This document shows, piece after piece, positions 17,707-26,199 of a stretch of DNA of 64,000 nucleotides. The number at the start of each line of letters is the position of its first letter. Position 1 is the stretch's first letter. Both the position numbers and the translations under genes were made by a program. Origin of the DNA: Ruegeria atlantica. Its GTDB lineage: Bacteria > Pseudomonadota > Alphaproteobacteria > Rhodobacterales > Rhodobacteraceae. The stretch lies in contig NZ_WQFE01000005.1 of the NCBI RefSeq assembly GCF_013033965.1, forward strand, positions 1 through 64,000. Direction: 5' to 3'. Under the pieces are notes generated by a model that was not told the DNA's origin, made no database searches, and saw only the letters and a list, made by a program, of their open reading frames with translations.

Positions 17707-18180
17707 ATGATTCACCGTGAACGCAGCCTCGACGTCAATGCCCGGCCCGATGAGATCTGGGCGATCCTCAGCCGCTTTATGCATATCGACGAATTCGCGC
17801 CACAGGTGACGTCGGTCGACGCCCTGACCACGGGCGATAACGGTGTTGGTTCCAAGCGGCGGTGTCACTTTCAGAACGGAACCTCTTTGGTTGAAGAGGT
17901 CACTAACTGGCAGATCAATCAGGGTTACAGCGTTCGGCTGTCGGAAATGCCGGCCATGCCGATGCACGAAGCCCACGCCGCCATCGCGATCCAGCCTGTT
18001 ACCGGAACCCATTGCCGTGTCACGTGGAGCATGGATTATCGCATGAAATACGGCCCCGTTGGTTGGCTGATGGGGCAAACCTTGCTGAAGGTGATGATGG
18101 GCCGGGTCCTCGCAGATAATTTGAAGGCGCTCGCGAATACGATCCAGACCGGATCAGCCTCGCAGCCTCAGACCGCGTAA
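17707..18180 (+). CDS. SRPBCC-family protein (polyketide cyclase/START-like)
   Basis: The 157-residue protein has the SRPBCC fold pattern. It opens with [21 protein letters not shown], the usual first strand and helix. Strands with [20 protein letters not shown] and [13 protein letters not shown] follow, and a long C-terminal helix ([13 protein letters not shown]) closes the pocket. Ligand unknown. AAAGGA precedes the chosen ATG; an in-frame start nine codons earlier is less likely. It is followed at once by the leader of uvrB. Confidence 0.75.
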   Translation: MIHRERSLDVNARPDEIWAILSRFMHIDEFAPQVTSVDALTTGDNGVGSKRRCHFQNGTSLVEEVTNWQINQGYSVRLSEMPAMPMHEAHAAIAIQPVTGTHCRVTWSMDYRMKYGPVGWLMGQTLLKVMMGRVLADNLKALANTIQTGSASQPQTA

Positions 18181-18257
18181 TGGGAAATGAATCCGGATCA
18201 GCTCTTGCAGATGGACAAAATAAGAACAAATGTAAGGGCCAGATCCGGAGCCTGTCT

Positions 18258-20444
<2,187 letters not shown>

Positions 20445-20470
20445 TCCTCCGCCGCACACGTCTAAGGAGA

Positions 20471-20593
20471 TTACTTCTTCGGCTTTTTGGGTGGAGCCGG
20501 TTTAGGCTTTGGGGTAGGTTTGGGTCTACTTGTGCCTTCGTTCATCGCTCCCGAACGGCTGCGGGTCGGGGGTGGAGCTGGTTTTTTTGCCAT
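20471..20593 (-). CDS. Small Lys/Pro-rich protein, hypothetical
   Basis: A 40-residue basic peptide (MAKKPAPPPTRSRSGAMNEG then alternating Lys-Pro). It is encoded opposite the gap between uvrB and the membrane-protein gene. The ATG is preceded by a weak AGG. Composition suggests a disordered, nucleic-acid- or membrane-binding peptide if it is made. Support is limited to the start context and the biased but consistent composition, so this is tentative. Confidence 0.35.
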   Translation of the reverse strand: MAKKPAPPPTRSRSGAMNEGTSRPKPTPKPKPAPPKKPKK

Positions 20594-20615
20594 TGTGTGC
20601 CTGTGAGAGAGTATT

Positions 20616-21092
20616 TTGAGAAACAACAATAAATTGAATATTGCTTTGGAAGCACTTAGGCAAACGGAATTGCACCTTGAGGACTTTAACAACTTAGCAT
20701 CAAATGCCGATCAACGTGCGATGGCACTTGCTGGAACCTTAGCCGCTATAGCTGCAATTCTTGCCACACTCTCACCTAGCGCTCCTTCACCGTTTCTTTC
20801 CTACGTATCGTGTGGCGGATTTGTCGTGGCGAGTTTCATGGCCGCGAGTTCCTGCATGCCAAGAAACTTTCATGTAAGAGGGCACAGATGGGAGGATTGG
20901 GAAGGACACCTGACAGACAACGACAATTTTATTGATGCAGTCGCGTCGCAAGCTAAGGAAAATGACGGTCGGATTAAGGACAACTTCGATGACTTGAAGT
21001 CCGCTGGAGATGCCACACGGCGATCTTTCATTTTTGCGTTCTGGGTTTTCTGCTTCTTCCTTTTTTCGCAAGTTGGCGCTTATATTAGCTAG
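20616..21092 (+). CDS. Three-helix membrane protein, hypothetical
   Basis: The 158-residue protein has an N-terminal amphipathic segment (LEALRQTELHLEDFNNLA), two adjacent hydrophobic helices (about 38-55 and 62-80), a charged helical middle with many Asp/Asn, and a third hydrophobic helix at the C-terminus (about 137-157). This layout, with A-D-Q-R-A before the first helix, recalls the PycTM/DUF5706 type of membrane effector domain, but I cannot confirm homology. It begins with TTG after GAGAGAG. The DNA is AT-richer than the flanks, and a second small membrane-protein gene follows, suggesting a transferred patch. Confidence 0.55.
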   Translation: MRNNNKLNIALEALRQTELHLEDFNNLASNADQRAMALAGTLAAIAAILATLSPSAPSPFLSYVSCGGFVVASFMAASSCMPRNFHVRGHRWEDWEGHLTDNDNFIDAVASQAKENDGRIKDNFDDLKSAGDATRRSFIFAFWVFCFFLFSQVGAYIS

Positions 21093-21163
21093 CAAGTTTT
21101 GGGTGGATGTTCGCACCCGTCTGTCTACAAATGGTCGATATCACCACGCCGAAGGTCTGATAG

Positions 21164-21445
21164 TTGAATGCCACTTCTTTCATAAGCCTTTTTCAAGAAA
21201 AGGCTGACACCTATTTTCGAAAGTTTGAAGGCGTCGGCTTCGGTCGCGTCTTTGACAGTAGCACCAAAGGAAAGCTGTTCTTCCTACTCTTCTCACTGTT
21301 ACTGACATTCTTCGAACCCGGTTATTGGGCTCATCCGCGTGCTCCATATGTTTTGGTTGGCTTTCTCTTACTTCTTTTTGCACGAGAGCTGCTGTGCTTG
21401 ATCGCCATTGCTGTCGCCAGGGTCATTTACCGCTCGCAAAACTAG
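21164..21445 (+). CDS. Small two-helix membrane protein, hypothetical
   Basis: A 93-residue protein with a soluble start (SLFQEKADTYFRKFEGVGFG) and two hydrophobic segments (about 37-51 and 60-87). It is read from a TTG, nine bases after GAAGG; the overlapping ATG is in another frame and stops after five codons. Base composition is AT-rich like the preceding gene. No family recognised. It may be co-transferred with its neighbour. Confidence 0.5.
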   Translation: MNATSFISLFQEKADTYFRKFEGVGFGRVFDSSTKGKLFFLLFSLLLTFFEPGYWAHPRAPYVLVGFLLLLFARELLCLIAIAVARVIYRSQN

Positions 21446-21517
21446 CTTTAAGCTAGCGTAGGATTGGATACCCCACACTCCACCCTTGCACCCCACTTCA
21501 CCCTCCTCCACGTTTGA

Positions 21518-21534
21518 AATCACAGATTGTGATT
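21518..21534. promoter_or_regulatory. Perfect 17-base palindrome directly before the ORF6N gene
   Basis: AATCACA-GAT-TGTGATT is a perfect inverted repeat ending five bases before the ATG of the ORF6N-domain gene. At this position a bound protein would block translation initiation or promoter escape. A near-identical copy lies 235 bases downstream inside the gene. Autoregulation is the simplest inference. Confidence 0.6.
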
Positions 21535-21538
21535 CCAA

Positions 21539-22255
21539 ATGGTTGCCATGATGAACCCGAACGCCCTGCCCAGTACGCATGAGGTCCAAAGCGCCATTCA
21601 CCGGGTGCGCGGCACCCGCGTGGTGCTGGCCGAGGATCTGGCGCAGTTCTACGGGAAATCCGTCAGCGCCTTCAATCAGGCCGTATCGCGCAACAAGGAC
21701 CTGTTCGAGGGCTACCGCTTTCAACTGTCCGATGCCGAGGTCGCCGATTTGCAATCACAGAATGTGATCTCAAAACCCAAGGGCCGCGGCGGGCGGCGGG
21801 TCAATCCGTGGGTCTATACGGATTACGGCGTGGCCATCGCCTCGGCCCTGTTCAAGGACCCGCGCGCCATCAAGATCACAAGGATGATCACCGAGGCCTT
21901 TGTAGACGGCGCAAATGCTCTGGCCGAGACCCCGCGCAGCGTGCCCGAAATCCTGCCACCCGAAGGCACTCCCGCCCCGCTGCTGCCCAATGGCGATCAG
22001 CTGCGCGAACTGGCCGAAAATATCCTCGATTCCGGCCAGCAGAGCCTTGTCGATTACATCGCCAACCCCACCACCAAGCGGCAACAGGCGGTGGCAGTAA
22101 TCATGAAAACCCTGGCTGAGACAGCCGGAGAAGAGGTGCGCACCCAACAGGAACGCCTGCGCCTGCGCATTGCCGAGCGCCTGGCAACCGGTGACTACAC
22201 GGATGACGGCGACCGGAAACAACTGCTGGAGTTACTGCAGGCGATGAAGGGCTAA
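21539..22255 (+). CDS. ORF6N-domain DNA-binding protein
   Basis: The 238-residue protein has an N-terminal ORF6N domain (about 14-110), the DNA-binding module found in phage antirepressors and some chromosomal regulators. Visible features are HRVRGTRVVLAEDLAQFYG, FNQAVSRNKDLFEGYRFQL, the LQSQNVISKPKGRGGRR segment and VYTDYGVAIASALFKDPRAI. The C-terminal half is a Pro-rich linker and helices without a recognised domain. No good ribosome binding site precedes the ATG at 21539; ATGs at 21548 or 21551 are alternatives. Palindromes occur just before the start and within the LQSQNVIS codons. It overlaps the convergent yjbR-like gene by four bases. Confidence 0.8.
   Translation: MVAMMNPNALPSTHEVQSAIHRVRGTRVVLAEDLAQFYGKSVSAFNQAVSRNKDLFEGYRFQLSDAEVADLQSQNVISKPKGRGGRRVNPWVYTDYGVAIASALFKDPRAIKITRMITEAFVDGANALAETPRSVPEILPPEGTPAPLLPNGDQLRELAENILDSGQQSLVDYIANPTTKRQQAVAVIMKTLAETAGEEVRTQQERLRLRIAERLATGDYTDDGDRKQLLELLQAMKG
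21753..21769. promoter_or_regulatory. Second copy of the palindrome inside the ORF6N gene
   Basis: AATCACA-GAA-TGTGATC repeats the upstream palindrome with the same three-base spacer and only one arm mismatch. In frame it encodes part of the QSQNVIS segment, so protein-coding constraint could also explain it. Two sites 235 bases apart would allow looping. Confidence 0.4.
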
Positions 22256-22605
22256 ACGCCCAGCTCAGCCCGCATCTTCTTGGTCAGCTTGGCCACGACC
22301 ATCTCGTAAGACGTCACGATATGCTCGCGCAGTGAAGCGTCGCTCATCCCGCGTTCTTCATAGACCTGCAGCCATTTCATCCCGCGCGATGTCAGATAGG
22401 GCGCTGGGCGGATGCCGGGCTCATCGCCCAACACTTCAAAAGCCAGATCGGTGGCCTTGAAGGTGAAAGCGTCTTTGCCGTCGTTCCAACCACAGAGCGC
22501 AAAAACCTTGCCGCCCACTTTCCACACATCCGCATTGCCCCATTGCACCACATGGCTGGTAGCTTTGAGGCTGGCGCAGAAACTGTTGAATTCATCTCGG
22601 GTCAT
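22252..22605 (-). CDS. MmcQ/YjbR-family protein
   Basis: A 117-residue CyaY-like double-wing protein of the MmcQ/YjbR family. It has the usual VVQWGNADVWKVGGKVFAL, FKATDLAFEVL, and R-P-A-P-Y then KWLQV segments. Members bind DNA weakly or are of unknown role. The ATG at 22605 gives the family's normal start (MTRDEFNSFC). Confidence 0.85.
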   Translation of the reverse strand: MTRDEFNSFCASLKATSHVVQWGNADVWKVGGKVFALCGWNDGKDAFTFKATDLAFEVLGDEPGIRPAPYLTSRGMKWLQVYEERGMSDASLREHIVTSYEMVVAKLTKKMRAELGV

Positions 22606-22639
22606 GGTTGGATCTTGGCTTGCAAGATCACCCAAACGC

Positions 22640-22665
22640 AAGCGAGAAGACTATTCCTCTCGCTT
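22640..22665 (-). terminator. Hairpin between two minus-strand genes
   Basis: AAGCGAGA (22640-22647) pairs with TCTCGCTT (22658-22665). It sits just downstream of the small secreted-protein gene on the minus strand. The U-tract on that strand is short (GTTTGG) while the plus strand has TTTCTTTT, so the strength and direction are uncertain. Confidence 0.45.
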
Positions 22666-22682
22666 ACTTTCTTTTCAAACCC

Positions 22683-23090
22683 TTAGTAGCTGACCCACCA
22701 GTCGTGCAGATCGCGCTTGCCCTCACTAAACCTCAGGTCACGGCCCAGAAAATATACTTTCGAGCAGAGTTCGCCTTTACCAGAGGTGTCGGATTCCCGG
22801 CATAGCTCATTCCCTTTGACCGACCACGTCCCCTTGTCTTCCCAAGACCCGTCATTTGCAGATGAAAACTGTTTTCCATCTTTTTCAAACGTCCAGGTCC
22901 AGTTGGAGCTGTTCAGTGTTTTCCCTGAAACAATCTTTTGGATTGATGCGCCATCCATCTGCTTGGCACCCATTTCCTTAATTTGGGATACTTTCGTTGC
23001 AGTCAGATATTCTTTGGACGAGTCTCCCAAAGCTCCTCCAGCAAGCTGGGATGCAACCAAAGTTATCGCGGCAAATTTTAATAGGTTCAT
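22683..23090 (-). CDS. Small secreted protein, DUF995-like
   Basis: The 135-residue protein has a signal peptide (MNLLKFAAITLVASQLAGGA). The mature domain has WTWTFEKDGKQF, GSWEDKGTWSVKGNELCRE and GELCSKVYFLGRDL. Alternating Gly-Trp strands with two Cys resemble DUF995-type periplasmic proteins of alphaproteobacteria. Function unknown. An ATG ten codons upstream is less likely because it would extend the signal peptide. Confidence 0.55.
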   Translation of the reverse strand: MNLLKFAAITLVASQLAGGALGDSSKEYLTATKVSQIKEMGAKQMDGASIQKIVSGKTLNSSNWTWTFEKDGKQFSSANDGSWEDKGTWSVKGNELCRESDTSGKGELCSKVYFLGRDLRFSEGKRDLHDWWVSY

Positions 23091-23161
23091 TGAACATTTC
23101 CCCTTTGGAATTGCTGACAAAAATAGTGAAAAACTGCTCAGGTTTCCGTCAAAAGAAACGC

Positions 23162-23452
23162 TTACCCTTTGTCCCAGTGGACCACTACGTCATACCCTGC
23201 CGGCGACGGCGGGCCTTCAAGAAACTCGGCAAAATGGCCCCAAAGTTTGGCCACTTTGGACGCGTTCGCGTTTGATGTTTCCTCACTTTGGACAACAGCG
23301 ACGACAAATCCGGTGCCGTCTTCATTCATGACATTGGTAAAGCTGTGCATGCCTTCCATGCCCATAATCTGGTCTTTCAATTCATTCATCTTGGCCTCGG
23401 CTGCGTCCCGCATGCCGGGCTTCATTTTGAACTGAGTAATACGTGCAAACAT
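23162..23452 (-). CDS. Small dimeric alpha/beta-barrel (ABM-like) protein
   Basis: A 96-residue protein with a ferredoxin-like ABM/dabb pattern: FARITQFKMKPGMRDAAEAKM, then a strand-turn GMEGMHSFTNVMNEDGTGFVVAVV. A perfect GGGAGG lies eight bases before the ATG at 23452. ABM-like proteins include monooxygenases and ligand-binding proteins; the role here is unknown. Confidence 0.65.
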   Translation of the reverse strand: MFARITQFKMKPGMRDAAEAKMNELKDQIMGMEGMHSFTNVMNEDGTGFVVAVVQSEETSNANASKVAKLWGHFAEFLEGPPSPAGYDVVVHWDKG

Positions 23453-23549
23453 GACTTTCCTCCCTTTCAGGGCGAAATCCCCCAATGACGGCCAAAGCGG
23501 CACGTCATGCGCAGTGTAGCATAGATTTGAATGTTTCGGATCGAGGCGA

Positions 23550-23981
23550 TCAGGGCCGAACGAACTTGGCGGTGCCTACCTGGCGTTGTTGGGGGGCTTC
23601 TACCGGTTGAGGCGCAGCAGCCGGTTTAGGTGCGGCATACTGAGGAACGGCCGTCCCACAGGCAATGCCATCCCCATTCGTATCGTTGCGCGCGTGGTAT
23701 CCCGGTTCACCATCCCTATATGGCCCCGGCACCAGAGCTTCGGCAGCGTGACAGCCTGCCAACGCGATCAGATGTAACAGGGCTTCTTGATGTTCGAATT
23801 CGGATGTCCGCAGAAAGACGCCCACTGCAATCGCCGCTGTGGTGGCCGGCAACATGAGGATCATGAGAATGATACGAACAGGCGACAGCGCCCGTCTGCG
23901 CGTCGCGTTCGCGCGCCGATGTCGCGCTGCGGCTCTTTGATTTGTCTTGTTCGAGCTCTGCTCGGAATCATTAGGCGCCAT
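23550..23981 (-). CDS. Membrane-anchored Excalibur-domain protein
   Basis: The 143-residue protein has a strongly basic N-terminus, one transmembrane helix (about 36-55) and a C-terminal Excalibur calcium-binding domain. The domain shows CHAAEALVPGPYRDG, then RNDTNGDGIACG with the DxNxDGxxC loop typical of these domains. A Pro/Ala-rich tail follows. It is probably anchored in the inner membrane with the domain in the periplasm. Confidence 0.8.
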   Translation of the reverse strand: MAPNDSEQSSNKTNQRAAARHRRANATRRRALSPVRIILMILMLPATTAAIAVGVFLRTSEFEHQEALLHLIALAGCHAAEALVPGPYRDGEPGYHARNDTNGDGIACGTAVPQYAAPKPAAAPQPVEAPQQRQVGTAKFVRP

Positions 23982-24095
23982 AACGGACCCTTAAACCGGC
24001 TTTGTGGCAAAACCGAGACCCGAACGCACCTCTCGCGCATAGGTCGCTTTGTGGATATTGTTGCGCTCAGATGCACCCCCAAGGCTAAATCTCCG

Positions 24096-24599
24096 ATGAC
24101 CAACACCGACCCGTATCGCCCGATTGATGAAACGGCCTGCCAGATGGCCCGCGACCTGATTGGTTGTGCGACTTTCGGTGCACTGGCTGTGTTGCGCTCC
24201 GAAACGACGATGCCTTCTGTGTCACGCGTGGCCCTTGCGACGGACGATCAGGGGCAGCCGGTCACGTTGATCTCAACCCTTGCCGATCATACCCGGGCAC
24301 TGACTGCCAATCCCGCTTGCGCCTTGTTGATTGGAGAGCCCGGTAACACGGGCGATCCGCTGACGCACCCAAGGTTGACGCTGCATGCTACCGCACAGTT
24401 CATCGCCAGAGGGACAGAAGAACACGATACGCTGCGCACGCGCTATCTAAGCCTGCGGCCCAAGGCTAAGTTATATGTGGACTTCGCTGATTTCGGGTTT
24501 GTCACTTTCGCCACGTCCGATGCCGTTCTGAACGGCGGCTTTGGCAAGGCATGGCGCCTTGCCCTAACTGATATCTGGCCCGATCAACGCACGACGTGA
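24096..24599 (+). CDS. Pyridoxamine 5'-phosphate oxidase-family (HugZ-like) protein
   Basis: The 167-residue protein has the split beta-barrel flavin/heme-binding fold: GALAVLRSETTMPSVSRVALAT, LISTLADHTRALTANPACALLIG, then LTLHATAQFI. The C-terminal YVDFADFGFVTFA...AVLNGGFGKAWRL is typical of HugZ/PNPOx-like proteins. Cofactor and substrate are unknown. Its 3' end overlaps the convergent universal stress gene by 16 bases. Confidence 0.8.
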   Translation: MTNTDPYRPIDETACQMARDLIGCATFGALAVLRSETTMPSVSRVALATDDQGQPVTLISTLADHTRALTANPACALLIGEPGNTGDPLTHPRLTLHATAQFIARGTEEHDTLRTRYLSLRPKAKLYVDFADFGFVTFATSDAVLNGGFGKAWRLALTDIWPDQRTT

Positions 24600-24991
24600 A
24601 CGGCACAGGCCGCATGGCGCACTACGTGATTGGCCGTAGACCCCAGCAACAGATCCTGCATCCCCGGGCGATGGGACGCCATAATGATCAGATCCGGCTT
24701 ATGCTCATCCGACCAATCGAGGATCGTCCGGCCGGAATGGCCCTCGACCAGCACGCCTTGGGCGTTGGGCAGATTTGCCGCAAGCGCGTCGAGTTCCATC
24801 TGCAGCGCCTTGCGGGCCTCGGCAAGATACTCGGGCGGCATGTAGGATATGGCATAGCTCGGAATGTGCTCGACCACGTGCAGCAACGTGATCTGCGCAT
24901 CCGGCGTCGCCAGTATTTCGGCCAGTTTCAAAGGTCCTGAGATATCCCGCTCCGCATCAAAGGAAATGGGGACAAGAATGTTGTGATACAT
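24584..24991 (-). CDS. Universal stress protein (UspA family)
   Basis: The 135-residue protein has the Usp fold with ILVPISFDAERD at the start, ITLLHVVEHIP in the second strand, and the ATP-binding motif MASHRPGMQDLLLGSTANHVVRH. GGAGG precedes the ATG at 24991; a longer frame to 25030 is unlikely. A near-consensus FNR box lies about 57-70 bases upstream, suggesting oxygen-dependent control, as known for usp genes in other Rhodobacteraceae. Confidence 0.88.
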   Translation of the reverse strand: MYHNILVPISFDAERDISGPLKLAEILATPDAQITLLHVVEHIPSYAISYMPPEYLAEARKALQMELDALAANLPNAQGVLVEGHSGRTILDWSDEHKPDLIIMASHRPGMQDLLLGSTANHVVRHAACAVHVVR

Positions 24992-25047
24992 GACGCGCAC
25001 CTCCGGTTTAACACCTAAATCCTGCGTCATCTCAAGCAGGTAGGCAT

Positions 25048-25061
25048 TGATTCAGATCACG
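25048..25061 (-). promoter_or_regulatory. FNR-type box upstream of the usp gene
   Basis: TTGAT-TCAG-ATCAC matches the FNR/FnrL consensus TTGAT-N4-ATCAA at nine of ten positions. On the minus strand it lies 57 bases before the usp start codon, a position compatible with activation. It overlaps the stop codon of the upstream gene. Confidence 0.55.
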
Positions 25062-25383
25062 CTTCGCCGAATGTATCGGCCACATCATACATCACTGGCT
25101 CAAAACTTTTGCACAGCTCATTTATTTGCCGATTTCGGTTTCGCATTTCTGTGGTGCGCAACATGGCCAGAAAATCCTCGCGGCGTTCCCATTGCGAATA
25201 GTTGGCGATCCGCGTTTGCGCGTCATTCACGTGCAATCCTGCGGCGACAAATCCGGGCTGTTTCGAGATGAATTCTGCGTAGGCATCCGTCAATGCTTCA
25301 AGCAGGTCCTGACAGGTGCCGGGCGTCATTTCAAATGTTGTAATAACTGTCTGGACGCTGGTGTCTTTGGCAATCTTCGGCAT
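25057..25383 (-). CDS. Antibiotic biosynthesis monooxygenase (ABM)-domain protein
   Basis: A 108-residue ABM-fold protein. VQTVITTFEMTPGTCQDLLEAL forms the first strand-helix, and FISKQPGFVAAGLHVNDAQTRIANYSQW is the diagnostic mid-section. Such proteins are small heme- or quinol-oxidising monooxygenases or ligand binders; the substrate is unknown. AGGAGA precedes the ATG. Confidence 0.75.
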   Translation of the reverse strand: MPKIAKDTSVQTVITTFEMTPGTCQDLLEALTDAYAEFISKQPGFVAAGLHVNDAQTRIANYSQWERREDFLAMLRTTEMRNRNRQINELCKSFEPVMYDVADTFGEA

Positions 25384-25505
25384 CTGGATTCTCCTTTATC
25401 TACTTCAAACTTAACATAGGTTTTGAAAAGGTCTTGTGTTTCCTTTGCCATTTTACAGCATCGGGACTCCGCGGATTTGGACCAAATCCTAACGATCCGT
25501 TAACC

Positions 25506-26189
25506 ATGCTGGCGGATGCTGCGCGCATGCGCCGGGTTGCGATCATTCTGTTTTTATTGTTGGCGGGTTCACCTGCTTGGTCTGGCGCATGGTTGCGGGA
25601 CAAGGGAACCGCTTTTGTCTCAGCCGCCGTAACGGCCTTCAAAGAACAAGACTACGGGTACGATTACAAAGGGTCGTTCTACGCCGAATACGGGTTGCGA
25701 GAGAACCTGACCCTTGGCCTGGACGTTGAAGAACATCGTGACCTTTATGGGCATGCCCTTGTGTTCGCGCGCTTGCCTGTCGCCGATTTCGACAACGCAG
25801 GTCGCTTTGCTGCCGAGATTGCAATCGGCGCCCACCATCGCCAGATGCGAGCCTGGGCTTTGTACAAAGCCACACTTTCGTACGGCAAAGGGTTCCAGAC
25901 CGGTTGGGGCAATGGCTGGATCGCCGTTGACGCCGCGCTGGAGTACCGCACGCATGACACGTTGTACCGCAAACTGGACCTGACCGCCGGCCTGTCATCA
26001 CCGTGGCTTGTGAATCCTTTGTTGCAGATCGAAACCGCGTACCAAAGCGACCGCCCCTTTCACTGGAGGGTAAGACCCTCTGTCATGATCAGCACCAAGG
26101 ACAGCCCGGCCACGTGGATTCTGGGGCTGGAACGCACTGATGCCCGCAAAAACACGGGCATCAGGCTGGCAATCTGGAATACGTTCTAG
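25506..26189 (+). CDS. Predicted outer-membrane beta-barrel protein
   Basis: The 227-residue protein starts with a signal peptide (MRRVAIILFLLLAGSPAWSG, after an N-terminal extension of seven residues). The remainder alternates amphipathic strands rich in aromatic residues, and it ends in a Phe (AIWNTF), as expected for outer-membrane barrels recognised by BamA. I do not recognise the family. ATG 25527 is an equally possible start. Confidence 0.6.
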   Translation: MLADAARMRRVAIILFLLLAGSPAWSGAWLRDKGTAFVSAAVTAFKEQDYGYDYKGSFYAEYGLRENLTLGLDVEEHRDLYGHALVFARLPVADFDNAGRFAAEIAIGAHHRQMRAWALYKATLSYGKGFQTGWGNGWIAVDAALEYRTHDTLYRKLDLTAGLSSPWLVNPLLQIETAYQSDRPFHWRVRPSVMISTKDSPATWILGLERTDARKNTGIRLAIWNTF

Positions 26190-26199
26190 AGTGACTGTC

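Noticed and set aside
18225..18245. A possible LexA box before uvrB
   Set aside because: GAAC occurs once but the required second GAAC seven bases later is absent.
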